Shown here: positions 45,292 to 54,534 of the stretch, one piece after another
Layout: every line of letters starts with the position of its first letter
Numbering within the stretch: position 1 is the stretch's first letter
Assembly (NCBI RefSeq): GCF_025717555.1
Contig: NZ_JAJIRP010000002.1
Coordinates: forward strand, 124,001 to 188,000
DNA length: 64,000 nt
Reading direction: 5' to 3'
DNA from: Paucibacter sp. B2R-40
GTDB taxonomy: Bacteria > Pseudomonadota > Gammaproteobacteria > Burkholderiales > Burkholderiaceae_C
The notes under the pieces: model-generated
What the model was told of the DNA's origin: nothing
The model's input: the letters and a program-made list of their open reading frames with translations, nothing else
The model's database searches: none
Made by a program: the position numbers and the translations under genes

Positions 45292-47199
45292 TCAGATCTG
45301 CACCCGTGTGCCCAATTCCACCACCGCGTTGTCAGGCAGGCAGAAGAACTCGGCGACGCCGCCGGCATTGCGGCTCATGGCCGCAAACAGATGCTCGCGC
45401 CAGGGCACCATGCCTTCGCCGGCAGTCGGCACCACCGTCTCGCGGCTGAGGAAGTAACTCGTTTCGAACGCGGAGATGTGCAGGCCCTTGGCGGCACACA
45501 GGGCCAGCGCCTTGGGCACATCGGGCTGATCCATAAAGCCAAAATGCAGGCCCACGCGCCAAAAACTCGGTGCCAGCTCCTGCAACTCGACCCGCTCTTC
45601 ATCGGGCACCCAGGGGCGGTCCTGAAACACCACGGTCATGATGACGTTTGTCTCATGCAGGACCTGGTTGTGTTTGAGGTTGTGCAGCAAGGCCTGCGGC
45701 ACGGTATCGGGGTTGGCCACGGCGTAGACGGCGGTGCGCAGGGCGCGGTGGGTGTCGGCTCCGCCCAACGACTCGAGAAAGGGCTGCAACTCCAGACCAT
45801 CGCGCCGGATGCTGCCCATCAGCAAGGCCCGGCCGCGCGACCAGGTGCTCATCACCACAAACAGACCCAGCGCAAAGGCCAGCGGGAACCAGCCGCCGTC
45901 CACGAACTTGATCGCGCAGCCCGCTACCAAAAGCAGGTCCAGCGCCAGGAAAAACAGCGTGGCCGAGATCGCGATCGGCGCCGGCAGGCGCCAGCCATGG
46001 CGCACCACAAAAAAGGTCAGCACAGTGGTGATCAGCATCGTCATCGTCACCGCGATGCCGTAGGCGCCGGCCAGCGCCGAGCTGCTGCCGAACAGCAGCA
46101 CGGCAGCCACCACGCCGACCAGCAAGGCCCAGTTGACCGCCGGGATATAGATCTGGCCGGCCTCGCTGGCGGAGGTGTAGCGCACCGTCATGCGTGGCAG
46201 GAAGCCGAGCTGAATCGCCTGCTTGGTCATCGAATAGGCGCCCGAGATCACCGCCTGTGATGCGATCACGGCGGCCAGCGCGGCCAAGATCACCACCGGC
46301 AACATCAAACTGTCGGGGAAAAGGCGGTAGAACGGATTTTCGATCGCGCTGGGGTCACCGATCAGCAGTGCGCCCTGGCCCATATAGTTCAAGGCCAATG
46401 CCGGGAACACCAGCGTGGTCCAGGCCAAGCGGATAGGCTTGGCGCCGAAATGGCCCATATCGGCATATAGCGCCTCGGCGCCGGTCAGCGCCAGCACGAT
46501 GGCGCCGACGGCGGCGAACACATGCCAGCCGCGCGCCATCAAAAATTCCCAGGCATGCAGCGGGTTCAAGGCGGCCAGCACCTGCGGCTGCGCCTGAATA
46601 TGGATCACGCCAATCACCCCCAGCAGCACGAACCACAAGGTGATCACCGGGCCGAATACCTTGCCCATCGCATGCGTGCCGAAGCGCTGCAGCATGAACA
46701 GCGCGGCCAAAATCGTCAGCGAAATCGGCAGCACATAGGGCTTGAGCGTCGGCGTCAGCACCTCCAGCCCTTCGATCGCCCCCATCACCGAAATGGCCGG
46801 CGTGATGATGGAATCGCCATAAAACAGCGTGGCGCCGAACACTCCCAGCAAGAGCAAGCCCTTGTGCAGACGCGCCCTGCCCGTGCCGACCGCCTTGGCG
46901 GCCAGCGCCGTCAAGGCCAAGCCGCCGCCCTCGCCGCGGTTGTCGGCGCGCAGGATCAGGATCACGTACTTGAGCGTCACCACCAGCATCAGCGCCCAGA
47001 TGATCACCGACACCGCGCCGATCAGATTGGCCTGATTCAGCGCTACGCCGGTGGCGGGCAGGAAGATTTCCTTGACGGTGTAGAGCGGGCTGGTGCCGAT
47101 GTCGCCATAGACGACACCAATGGCTCCGAGCGTTAGCGCCGGCAAGCCTTGGCGCTGCGGATGGCCGGAAAGGGGGGAGACAGAACTGGCGGAGGACAT
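45292..47199 (-). CDS. kup: Low-affinity potassium transporter Kup
   Basis: Protein of 635 residues of the KUP/HAK family. The N-terminal signature [20 protein letters not shown] and [16 protein letters not shown], and about twelve helices, are followed by a cytoplasmic domain of about 180 residues. It takes up K+ with protons. ATG 47199 ([12 protein letters not shown]) is supported by an upstream purine-rich region and homology; the frame is open further upstream through the promoter. Three 11-bp direct repeats lie 50-80 bp upstream, suggesting control by an OmpR-family regulator. Confidence 0.95.
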   Translation of the reverse strand: MSSASSVSPLSGHPQRQGLPALTLGAIGVVYGDIGTSPLYTVKEIFLPATGVALNQANLIGAVSVIIWALMLVVTLKYVILILRADNRGEGGGLALTALAAKAVGTGRARLHKGLLLLGVFGATLFYGDSIITPAISVMGAIEGLEVLTPTLKPYVLPISLTILAALFMLQRFGTHAMGKVFGPVITLWFVLLGVIGVIHIQAQPQVLAALNPLHAWEFLMARGWHVFAAVGAIVLALTGAEALYADMGHFGAKPIRLAWTTLVFPALALNYMGQGALLIGDPSAIENPFYRLFPDSLMLPVVILAALAAVIASQAVISGAYSMTKQAIQLGFLPRMTVRYTSASEAGQIYIPAVNWALLVGVVAAVLLFGSSSALAGAYGIAVTMTMLITTVLTFFVVRHGWRLPAPIAISATLFFLALDLLLVAGCAIKFVDGGWFPLAFALGLFVVMSTWSRGRALLMGSIRRDGLELQPFLESLGGADTHRALRTAVYAVANPDTVPQALLHNLKHNQVLHETNVIMTVVFQDRPWVPDEERVELQELAPSFWRVGLHFGFMDQPDVPKALALCAAKGLHISAFETSYFLSRETVVPTAGEGMVPWREHLFAAMSRNAGGVAEFFCLPDNAVVELGTRVQI

Positions 47200-47248
47200 G
47201 GTCGCAAGCGAAAGTGGCGTGATTGATGGTCGCACTGTGAATCGTCCG

Positions 47249-47281
47249 GCATAAGGATCGCATAAGGGAAGCATATAGATC
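47249..47281. promoter_or_regulatory. Three tandem 11-bp repeats upstream of kup
   Basis: GCATAAGGATC (47249-47259), GCATAAGGGAA (47260-47270) and GCATATAGATC (47271-47281) are contiguous imperfect 11-bp repeats. One repeat per helical turn is the usual binding pattern of OmpR/PhoB/KdpE-type regulators. They lie 50-82 bp upstream of the kup start and about 140 bp upstream of the divergent PEP-CTERM gene. Confidence 0.6.
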
Positions 47282-47337
47282 ACATCGGGCACGCCTAGGC
47301 GCCGCAGCGAATGAGCCGATCAGCATCTGGGCCCGCG

Positions 47338-47351
47338 GTGACGGGCGTCAC
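47338..47351. promoter_or_regulatory. Palindrome upstream of the PEP-CTERM gene
   Basis: GTGAC-GGGC-GTCAC is a perfect 5-bp inverted repeat 72 bp before the start of the PEP-CTERM gene. It may be an operator; the binding protein is unknown. Confidence 0.3.
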
Positions 47352-47422
47352 ATGTCAGGAAGAACATACGCCAAGAAACGCCGCACTTCTGCTTCTGCTC
47401 AACCCTTTTGCCCAAGGCCATC

Positions 47423-48100
47423 ATGAAACTCAGCACGCTCCTCGCCTCCCTGACCCTGTTGACGGCGTTCGCGCCGCTTGGCGCTCACGCCACGAGTTAT
47501 GACAGCAACCTGATCGTCAGCGGCGATGCCGAGTCAGGCACCACGGCGTGGAACGCCATTGCCGATACCGCGATGTTCCAGACCGTGGCCTACGCTGACC
47601 CCTTGTTCCTGTACCCGGACACCGCGCATGGCGCGCGGCACTTTGCCGGCAGCAGCGGCAGCGCCTTTTCTGCCGGCTGGCAGCAAGTCGATGTGAGCGA
47701 CAAGGCCGCTGACATCGACGGTGGCGGCCTGGCGTTCAAGCTCGATGCCTATCTCGGTGGCGTCGGTGACCAGGAAGACAACACCTTGTTGTATGTCTCC
47801 TTTCTCGACGCCAAGGGCAATGAAATCAACCACACCGAGCTGGGCCCCAACTACGTCGACCTGCGCGACTACTACACGGTGCTGGCCGCCTTTCACACCA
47901 GCGGCTATGTCCCCGAGCAGACGCGCGCGATCCGCTTCGACCTGTCCATGGATGCCCCCGACGGCAACGCCAGCGGCGCCTACGCCGACAACCTGTCCTT
48001 CAGCCTGACCACGCCGGCCGTGCCCGAGCCGCAAAGCTATGCGCTGATGCTGGCAGGTCTGCTCGCCGTGGCTGCGGTGGCACGCCGCCGCGCACGCTGA
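47423..48100 (+). CDS. PEP-CTERM domain protein, exported
   Basis: Protein of 225 residues with a signal peptide ending GAHA, a central region resembling a carbohydrate-binding beta-sandwich (VSGDAESGTTAWN, DNLSFSLTTP) and the C-terminal sorting signal VPEPQSYALMLAGLLAV followed by ARRRAR. PEP-CTERM proteins are processed by exosortase and are linked to extracellular polysaccharide or biofilm production. ATG 47423 (MKLSTLLASL) begins the signal peptide. No exosortase gene is in the window. The next gene, 44 bp later on the same strand, is a phospholipase C. Confidence 0.88.
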   Translation: MKLSTLLASLTLLTAFAPLGAHATSYDSNLIVSGDAESGTTAWNAIADTAMFQTVAYADPLFLYPDTAHGARHFAGSSGSAFSAGWQQVDVSDKAADIDGGGLAFKLDAYLGGVGDQEDNTLLYVSFLDAKGNEINHTELGPNYVDLRDYYTVLAAFHTSGYVPEQTRAIRFDLSMDAPDGNASGAYADNLSFSLTTPAVPEPQSYALMLAGLLAVAAVARRRAR

Positions 48101-48144
48101 ATCCACTCATTAGGTCTCACCTTTCAAGCTACAGGCAGCCCATC

Positions 48145-50331
48145 ATGACTCAAAGTTCACGTCGCAGATTCCTCCAATCGGCCGCCACCGGCGCCGCCCT
48201 CACCGCCTTCCCGGCGGTGATCCAACGCGCGCTGGCCGCGCAAGCCAAGGTTGTCACTGGCACCATCCAGGACGTCAAACATGTGGTGATCCTGACGCAG
48301 GAGAACCGCTCCTTTGATCACTACTTCGGCACGCTGCACGGCGTGCGCGGCTTTGGCGACCCGCTGCCGCTGCCAGTGGTTGACCGCCCTGGCACCATCG
48401 TGCGCAAGAACATCTGGGTGCAGCCGACCGAGCCGAGCAACAGCGTGAGCAACCCTACCGTGCCGGGCCGCACACAACCCAAGACCGTGGCGCCGTTCCG
48501 GCTCAACACCAAGCTCAACTTCAACCTGATGCGGGTAGACGGCACGCCGCATGGCTGGGGGGATCTGCATTGGGACCAGGGCCGCATGAACTACTGGACC
48601 CTGACCAAGCACAACCATTCGATGGGCTACTTCGCCAAGGAGGACATCCCCTTCCAGTTCGCGCTGGCCAATGCCTTCACGGTCTGCGACGCCTATCACT
48701 GCTCGCTGGCCGGCTCGACCAACCCGAACCGGCTCTTCCTCTTCACCGGCACCAACGACCCGCTGGGCCGTAGCGGTGGTCCGGCTGTCAGCAACCGCAA
48801 TGACTGGTTCGACAACCTGCCCGACTACACCTGGACGACTTACCCCGAGCGCCTGCAGGCGGCCGGCATCTCCTGGCAGGTCTACGAGAATATGGACGAC
48901 AACTTCACCGACAACTCGCTGGTCGGTTTCAAGTCCTTCCGTGACGGCTGGTTCAACCGCCCCGGTGCCTCGGCCGAGCTGAAGGCGCGCGGCATCACGA
49001 CACGCGATCTGGATCTGCTGCGCCAGGACGTCGTCAATGGCACGCTGCCCCAGGTATCCTGGATCGTCGCCACCGAAGCCGGCTCCGAGCATCCAGGCCC
49101 GTCCAGCCCGGCCCAAGGTGCTGAATACACGGCCAAGGTGCTGGAAGCGCTGACGGCCAATCCGGAGGTCTGGGCCAGCACGGTGCTGTTCATCAACTTC
49201 GACGAGAACGACGGCTTCTTCGACCATATGCCGCCGCCGGCTGCGCCTTCGCTGGTTCAATGGGACGCCGATCCGGCCAAGCGCGTCTACGCGGGCGCCT
49301 CGACGGTGGCCACCACCGGCGAATACCACGAGGTCGAGAATCCCAACAGCCCCGCACCCAGCACGCTGCACTGGCCTTACGGCCTGGGCGCACGCGTGCC
49401 GATGTATGTGGTGTCACCGTTCAGCAAGGGCGGCTGGGTCAACTCGCAGGTGTTCGACCACACCTCGGTGCTGCGTTTCATGGAGCAACGCTTCGGCGTG
49501 ATGGAACCGAATATCTCGGCTTGGCGCCGGGCGGTTTGCGGTGATCTGACCAGCGCCTTCAACTTCGCCAACCCGAACAACAGCACGGCCTTCATGGCGC
49601 AGTTGCCCGACACCAAGGCGCTGGCCGACAAGACCCGGGCTTTGAACAACCCGACCAAGCCGCGCCCGACCCTGCCAAGCACCTTGACCTTGCCGGCGCA
49701 AGACAGCGGTGTGCGGCCCTCCTCGGCACTGCCCTATGAGCTGGCGGCGACGGCATGGGTCACGGCCACGGCCGTCAATGTCAGCTTCCAGAACACCGGC
49801 AAAGCCGCCGCCGTGTTCCATGTCTACGACCGCCTGCGCCTGGCCGAAATCCCGCGCCGCTACACCGTCGAAGCCGGTAAACAGCTCAGCGGCAGTTGGG
49901 CTGCCGATGCCAACGGTGCGTATGACCTGTGGATACTGGGGCCTAACGGTTTTCACCGTCATCTGACCGGCAATGCCGGGCGCCTGAAGGCGGCAACTCA
50001 AGCCAACCCGGAAGTGCAGATCAGCTGTGACAGCGTCAGCGGCGACCTGCTCGTGAAGTTGCTCAACAGCGGCAACGCGCCTTGCGTGTTCCAGCTGGCC
50101 GCCAACCGCTACAGCGCGGCCACGGTCAGCGAGTACACGGTGCTCGCACGCGGCGAAACCAATCTGCGCCTGCCGCTGGCGCAAAGCTACCGCTGGTACG
50201 ACTTCAGCGCCAAGGTGAAGGACCAGGCCGACTTCAGCCGCCGCTTTGCCGGTCGGGTGGAAACGGGTGCACCGTCGGTCAGCGACCCGACCATGGGCGG
50301 CAGCGCCCGCGCCGACCAATGGCAGGTCTGA
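48145..50331 (+). CDS. Phosphocholine-specific phospholipase C (PlcN/PlcH family)
   Basis: Protein of 728 residues. A Tat signal SRRRFLQSAATGAALTAF opens the protein. The phosphoesterase domain starts HVVILTQENRSFDHYFGTLHGVRGFGDP and includes INFDENDGFFDHMPPP. Two C-terminal domains of about 80-90 residues each (from about 525) match the DUF756-type repeats of this family. It hydrolyses phosphatidylcholine or sphingomyelin outside the cell or in the periplasm, releasing phosphocholine. It follows the PEP-CTERM gene and converges on the KdpE-like regulator through a strong hairpin. Confidence 0.93.
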   Translation: MTQSSRRRFLQSAATGAALTAFPAVIQRALAAQAKVVTGTIQDVKHVVILTQENRSFDHYFGTLHGVRGFGDPLPLPVVDRPGTIVRKNIWVQPTEPSNSVSNPTVPGRTQPKTVAPFRLNTKLNFNLMRVDGTPHGWGDLHWDQGRMNYWTLTKHNHSMGYFAKEDIPFQFALANAFTVCDAYHCSLAGSTNPNRLFLFTGTNDPLGRSGGPAVSNRNDWFDNLPDYTWTTYPERLQAAGISWQVYENMDDNFTDNSLVGFKSFRDGWFNRPGASAELKARGITTRDLDLLRQDVVNGTLPQVSWIVATEAGSEHPGPSSPAQGAEYTAKVLEALTANPEVWASTVLFINFDENDGFFDHMPPPAAPSLVQWDADPAKRVYAGASTVATTGEYHEVENPNSPAPSTLHWPYGLGARVPMYVVSPFSKGGWVNSQVFDHTSVLRFMEQRFGVMEPNISAWRRAVCGDLTSAFNFANPNNSTAFMAQLPDTKALADKTRALNNPTKPRPTLPSTLTLPAQDSGVRPSSALPYELAATAWVTATAVNVSFQNTGKAAAVFHVYDRLRLAEIPRRYTVEAGKQLSGSWAADANGAYDLWILGPNGFHRHLTGNAGRLKAATQANPEVQISCDSVSGDLLVKLLNSGNAPCVFQLAANRYSAATVSEYTVLARGETNLRLPLAQSYRWYDFSAKVKDQADFSRRFAGRVETGAPSVSDPTMGGSARADQWQV

Positions 50332-50351
50332 GCAGCCAATCGCGCGCTCGC

Positions 50352-50386
50352 GGCGGTTCTTGCAGCGCTCACTCGCAAGAACCGCC
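50352..50386. terminator. Strong hairpin between the phospholipase C and KdpE-like genes
   Basis: GGCGGTTCTTGC (50352-50363) and GCAAGAACCGCC (50375-50386) form a perfect 12-bp stem with an 11-base loop. It overlaps the last codons of the convergent regulator gene. No long T run is present, so it may act as a barrier for both transcripts or protect mRNA 3' ends. Confidence 0.6.
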
Positions 50387-51073
50387 ACTCTCCAAGCGGT
50401 AGCCCACGCCCGGCTCGGTCAACAAGCGTTGCGGGTCGGCCGGTGCGGCTTCAAGCTTGGCGCGCAGCTGCCCCATATAGAGCCGCAAGTAATGGGTGTG
50501 CTCGACAAACTCCGGCCCCCAGACATCGGCCAGCAAGGTGCGGTGCGTCAGCACCTGGCCGGCATGGCGCACCAGGCGCGCCAGCAGCTTGAATTCGGTC
50601 GGCGTCAGGTGAACCTCGGCGCCATGCAGACTGACACTGTGTGCGGCCAGATCAACCCGCAGGCCTTGCTGTTCGTAAAGCGTCTGCGCGGCTTGGGTGT
50701 GCACACCGCGGTGGCGCAAGGCCACCCGCATGCGCGCCAACAGCTCGCTGATGCTGAAGGGCTTGACCAGATAGTCATCGGCGCCGGCGTCGAGCAAGCG
50801 CACCTTGTGGGCGTCTTGCTCGCGCGCCGAGATGATCAACACCGGCGTGTTCTTGCCTCGCCGCAGCTGCGCCAATAACTCGGCGCCGTCGCCATCGGGC
50901 AGGCCCAAATCCAGCAAAACCAGATCGACCGGCTCGGCATGGATCAGAAGTGCGCGCGCCTCGGCCAGGCTGGCCGCACAGAGCAGCTCATAACCCTCCA
51001 CCCGCAGGGCGCTGGCCAAGGTGGCGCGCAGCTCTCGGTCGTCCTCCAGCAACAAGATTCTCAGCAAGCTCAT
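50369..51073 (-). CDS. KdpE-like response regulator
   Basis: Protein of 234 residues. The receiver begins LLRILLLEDDRELR, with the phosphoacceptor in VDLVLLDLGLPDGDG and DDYLVKPFS. The output winged helix contains HLTPTEFKLLARLVRHAGQVLTH, VWGPEFVEHTHYLRLYMGQLRAKLE and ends GVGYRL, all close to KdpE. It overlaps the KdpD-like kinase gene. KdpE normally activates kdpFABC, which is absent here; the nearby kup promoter repeats are a possible target. ATG 51073 is chosen on homology. Confidence 0.9.
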   Translation of the reverse strand: MSLLRILLLEDDRELRATLASALRVEGYELLCAASLAEARALLIHAEPVDLVLLDLGLPDGDGAELLAQLRRGKNTPVLIISAREQDAHKVRLLDAGADDYLVKPFSISELLARMRVALRHRGVHTQAAQTLYEQQGLRVDLAAHSVSLHGAEVHLTPTEFKLLARLVRHAGQVLTHRTLLADVWGPEFVEHTHYLRLYMGQLRAKLEAAPADPQRLLTEPGVGYRLESGGSCE

Positions 51074-52689
51074 ACGGTCATGTCCTCGACCCGGGGGGCG
51101 CTGACGCTGGGCAGCCAGCACTCAAAACTGGCGCCGCCGTGGCGGCGCGGCCGGTAGCGCATCAGCCCCCCATGCGCCTGGGCGATCGCCCGGCAGGCGG
51201 CCAAGCCGACGCCGGCGCCGCGCCTGGCATTGGCGTCGGGGCCGGCCGCATGCTGCTGCTCCGCACCGCGTTGAAAAGCTTCAAAAATACGTTTGCGCCA
51301 GACCAAAGGCACGCCGGGGCCACGGTCACGCACCGCCAGCACGATGAAGGTTTTGCCCCCCTCAAGCGCGGTGCGAGCCGAGATTTCTATATTTGAAGCG
51401 GGCGCATATTTCTGTGCGTTGTCGACCAGATTGCCGAGCAGCTGGGTCAGCAGCAAGGCGTCGCAGCGCAGCAGCGGCAGATCAGGCTCCAGCCGGGCTT
51501 GCAGTTCAATCAGCTGCGGCCCTTCTGTTTCAGCACTCAGCGTCGCGTGGCGCTGGCGGGCGCGGCGCAGCACCGCGCCGACAATTTCCTCGGCCGACTC
51601 CCAGTCCAGGCGCAGCGCCACGCCGGGCGCGTCCAAGCGGGCCAGTTGCAGGCTGTTGGCCGTCATATCTGCCAGCGCCTCGGTTTCATCCAGGATGGTG
51701 GCGGTCAAGCGCGCTCGTTGTGCCGGGCTCAACTTCGCATCTTGGTCCTGCAGCGAAGAAGCAGCGCCCATGATGCAGGCCAGCGGCGTGCGGAAGTCAT
51801 GCGAAATCGCCGCCAGCAAGGCATTGCGGTTGGCTTGGCTCACGGCCTCATCGCGCGCCAGCTGCGCCAGGTGCTCGGTCGCGAGGCGCTCCAAGGCCAG
51901 GCCCATTTGCGTACAAAGCAATTGCAAATGAGTCAGCAGGCTGGCATCCAGCGCTTGTGAGCGGCTGGGCTGCAAAAGCGCGGCGCCCAAGGCCGCGCCG
52001 CGCCCTCGGATCGGCAAGTACCAGTCCGGTTGGCCCTCGAATCGACCCGTGCCGGGTCCGAACGCCTGGGCGTGACGCAGGCACTGCCAAAGTCCGGCAC
52101 GTTGATCAGCGCTCAGGTCGGCGATGCCGTTCTGCCATTGCACCGCCTCGGGCAGATTTTGCTGCGGCAAGGCCTGGTCTTGCTGCAAAAGCATCAGCTG
52201 CACCGGCGTGCCCAGTTGCGCCTGCAATTCGGCCTGCAGCAAAGGTCCCAAGCTCGCCCAGTCGCGCGCCTCGCGCAAGCTGTCATTGAAGCCGCGCAAC
52301 TGCTCGGCTTGGCCGACCTGGCGCCGCGCCAACGCCGCCTGGCGGCGTTGGCTGGCGATCAGCAAGGCGGTGATGCAGCTCAGGCCCAGCATCGCCCCCA
52401 GCAATAACAGGTGCTGATTGCCCTCGACGCTGAGGCTGCCGCGCGGGCCAACGAAATGCCAGTTGAACAGCAGCACCGACACCAGGCTGAGCAGCAGCGC
52501 CGCCGCCAGCGGCAGCCACAAACTCGCCAGCGCCGCTGCCAAGACCAGCAGCAGCGCTTGATTGGCCAGATTGACCCGCCCATCCAGCCAGAACAGCAGC
52601 CACCAAGCCAAGGCCCAGGTCAGCACGCCCGGCAGCGGTTCGAGCCAAGAACTCTTGAAAGTGATTCGCGCAGCGCTCTTGTCATACAT
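51070..52689 (-). CDS. KdpD-like sensor histidine kinase lacking the N-terminal KdpD domain
   Basis: Protein of 539 residues. It begins directly with the membrane part of KdpD (four helices, residues about 20-110, DUF4118 type), then a GAF-like region, the HisKA box LLAAISHDFRTPLACIMGAASSL with the phospho-accepting His, and HATPase motifs NLVDNAQKYAP, DRGPGVP and GVGLAACRAI. The roughly 370-residue cytoplasmic KdpD and UspA-like sensor region of E. coli KdpD is missing. It may sense a membrane-linked signal rather than cytoplasmic K+. It forms a pair with the overlapping KdpE-like regulator. Confidence 0.88.
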   Translation of the reverse strand: MYDKSAARITFKSSWLEPLPGVLTWALAWWLLFWLDGRVNLANQALLLVLAAALASLWLPLAAALLLSLVSVLLFNWHFVGPRGSLSVEGNQHLLLLGAMLGLSCITALLIASQRRQAALARRQVGQAEQLRGFNDSLREARDWASLGPLLQAELQAQLGTPVQLMLLQQDQALPQQNLPEAVQWQNGIADLSADQRAGLWQCLRHAQAFGPGTGRFEGQPDWYLPIRGRGAALGAALLQPSRSQALDASLLTHLQLLCTQMGLALERLATEHLAQLARDEAVSQANRNALLAAISHDFRTPLACIMGAASSLQDQDAKLSPAQRARLTATILDETEALADMTANSLQLARLDAPGVALRLDWESAEEIVGAVLRRARQRHATLSAETEGPQLIELQARLEPDLPLLRCDALLLTQLLGNLVDNAQKYAPASNIEISARTALEGGKTFIVLAVRDRGPGVPLVWRKRIFEAFQRGAEQQHAAGPDANARRGAGVGLAACRAIAQAHGGLMRYRPRRHGGASFECWLPSVSAPRVEDMTV

Positions 52690-52767
52690 GCGCCCACCTT
52701 AGCATTGCCGCCATCAAAAACGCATCAGGGAGCGCCCAAACCTGGGCGGTGCTGCCTTCGGACCGCA

Positions 52768-53565
52768 TCAAGGCACAGAGCCAGTCGCATATGCCTTGGC
52801 TTTCAACCCGCCTTCAGACATGAAGTCGCGGTAAATCCGCGCGGCTGTACCGTCCTGCGCAATCGATTCGAAGACGGCATTGACCTCCCGTTCAAGCGCG
52901 ATATTTTTGGAACGCATCGAAAACGCCACCACACCATAAGAATTGTTTAAAAACAATTCTTCGCCGAAGTAGCTTTCGACCTGAAGTTTGCGAATCAAGT
53001 GGTCTATCGTCGCGAGCGAGCCGGCAACGCCCGCGACGCCCCGGCCTTTGACCACCATACGAATCGCTTGCGTGTAATCAAGCGTCATTTGCTTGTCAAT
53101 CAAAGGGTCGGCATCGAAGTGCTGACCCAAGGTCAAGCCACGCGGAACACCCATGCGCAAGCCGCGCAGCTCATGAGGTTGGCTGGCGGCCACGCCCTTG
53201 ATCAATCGAACCCCAAACCGCAGAGGCAAAATTTCTGCCCCGCGACGCGCATAAGCTGCGCGGGCGTCGGACCAAACCATCAGCGAGAAGTCTGTGGCTC
53301 CGGTCTTCAAATTGAGTTCCACGCGGGCATAGGGCGTCAGCGTGAGCACGACGGTATGGCCACTTCTGCGTTCGAACTCACGCATGTATTCGACCAAGAC
53401 GCCGGCATACGACTCGGCAGCGGTGCCGCCGTTGATGCGGTAAGCCCAGGGCTCGAACTGAATCACATCGACCTTGAATTCAGCCGCCTGAACCGCCCCC
53501 GAGGCACAGGCCGCCAAGGCCAAGCCCGCACAGCAAGAGGCAAGCCAATGTTCAAGCATCTGCAT
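52768..53565 (-). CDS. Periplasmic solute-binding protein (SBP_bac_3-like)
   Basis: Protein of 265 residues with a signal peptide ending AVQAAEF and a type-3 extracellular solute-binding fold: FEPWAYRINGGTAAESYAGVLVEYMREFERRSG, later GAEILPLRFGVRLIKG and VNAVFESIAQDGTAARIYRDF. No permease or ATPase is nearby, so it may serve as an orphan binding protein or sensory partner. ATG 53565 (MQMLEHW) starts the signal peptide. The ligand is unknown. Confidence 0.8.
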   Translation of the reverse strand: MQMLEHWLASCCAGLALAACASGAVQAAEFKVDVIQFEPWAYRINGGTAAESYAGVLVEYMREFERRSGHTVVLTLTPYARVELNLKTGATDFSLMVWSDARAAYARRGAEILPLRFGVRLIKGVAASQPHELRGLRMGVPRGLTLGQHFDADPLIDKQMTLDYTQAIRMVVKGRGVAGVAGSLATIDHLIRKLQVESYFGEELFLNNSYGVVAFSMRSKNIALEREVNAVFESIAQDGTAARIYRDFMSEGGLKAKAYATGSVP

Positions 53566-53615
53566 GGCGGACTCTGTTCGGGCCAAAGGCAGCAATCGAG
53601 TGCCTCAACCCAGGC

Positions 53616-54467
53616 CTAAATGCTGCGGCCCAGGCGCGGCAGGAATTTGCCACGCGCGATGGCGCTGCGCAGCAAAAAGCTGGCTGCCAGCGCCCAGACC
53701 AGCAAGGCCATGGCCGAGGCCTCGACGCCGTAAGCCCCGCCACTGAGCCATTCGGGGCCACTCATGGCGCCATGCAGCCAGCCCTTGGCCGCGTGACCCG
53801 AGACCGGCACCGAGAAGACGGCCGAGAACAAATAATTCCAGGCGAAGTGCATGCCGATCGGCGCCCACAGGCTGCGGCCGAGTTGATAGGCGGCGCTGAA
53901 GGCGAGCGAAGCCGCTGCGGTCACCAGCATGCCCAGCACGCTGATTTCAGCGGGCAGGTGCGCGGCCACAAACAGCAAGGTGGACAAACCCAGCGCCCGC
54001 CGGCTACCCCAGGCCTGCTCGGCGATACGGAAGACCACGCCGCGAATCAGCAACTCCTCCAGCACCGAGACCAAGACCATCTCAGGGATTTGCTGGATGA
54101 GCACAAAGCCGTCGCCCAAGCCCTCGATGCGGTAGACGCCCAGCCCCCACAAAGGCGCCAGCGTGAGCAGACCCAGCAGCACGCCCAGCCCTGCGCCGCG
54201 AGTCCATTGCCGCAAGGCACCGGCGGCGCGCAACTCGCTGACCTCGCGGCGCTCGACGCGGCTCATATAGGCCCAGTAGCCCAGCGCGCAGGCGAGCGCC
54301 GCCACGAGATTGGGCCAGGCCACGCGCATGGCCTTGGGCAGCAGCGCCTCGATCAGCGCGAAGCTCAGGGCCAGCGGCAACACCATCGCCAAGGATGCCG
54401 CGAGCATGCGCGAAATCGGCAGGTTCAAAAGGCGGCGCAGCAGAGGTTTGTCATCGGTGGTCATCAT
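53616..54467 (-). CDS. CPBP-family intramembrane glutamic protease
   Basis: Protein of 283 residues with about eight membrane helices and the CPBP motifs: EELLIRGVVF (EExxxR), FVAAHLP and HFAWNYLF. Relatives of Rce1 cut proteins within the membrane; bacterial members are linked to bacteriocin self-immunity or protein processing, but most substrates are unknown. The stop is about 50 bp upstream of the solute-binding protein gene. Confidence 0.85.
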   Translation of the reverse strand: MMTTDDKPLLRRLLNLPISRMLAASLAMVLPLALSFALIEALLPKAMRVAWPNLVAALACALGYWAYMSRVERREVSELRAAGALRQWTRGAGLGVLLGLLTLAPLWGLGVYRIEGLGDGFVLIQQIPEMVLVSVLEELLIRGVVFRIAEQAWGSRRALGLSTLLFVAAHLPAEISVLGMLVTAAASLAFSAAYQLGRSLWAPIGMHFAWNYLFSAVFSVPVSGHAAKGWLHGAMSGPEWLSGGAYGVEASAMALLVWALAASFLLRSAIARGKFLPRLGRSI

Positions 54468-54534
54468 TGAACTCTAGTCAGCGGTTGGCGGTGTTGTTGA
54501 GGGCCGCTTGGGAGCCCCTCGATCAGCAAGCAGT

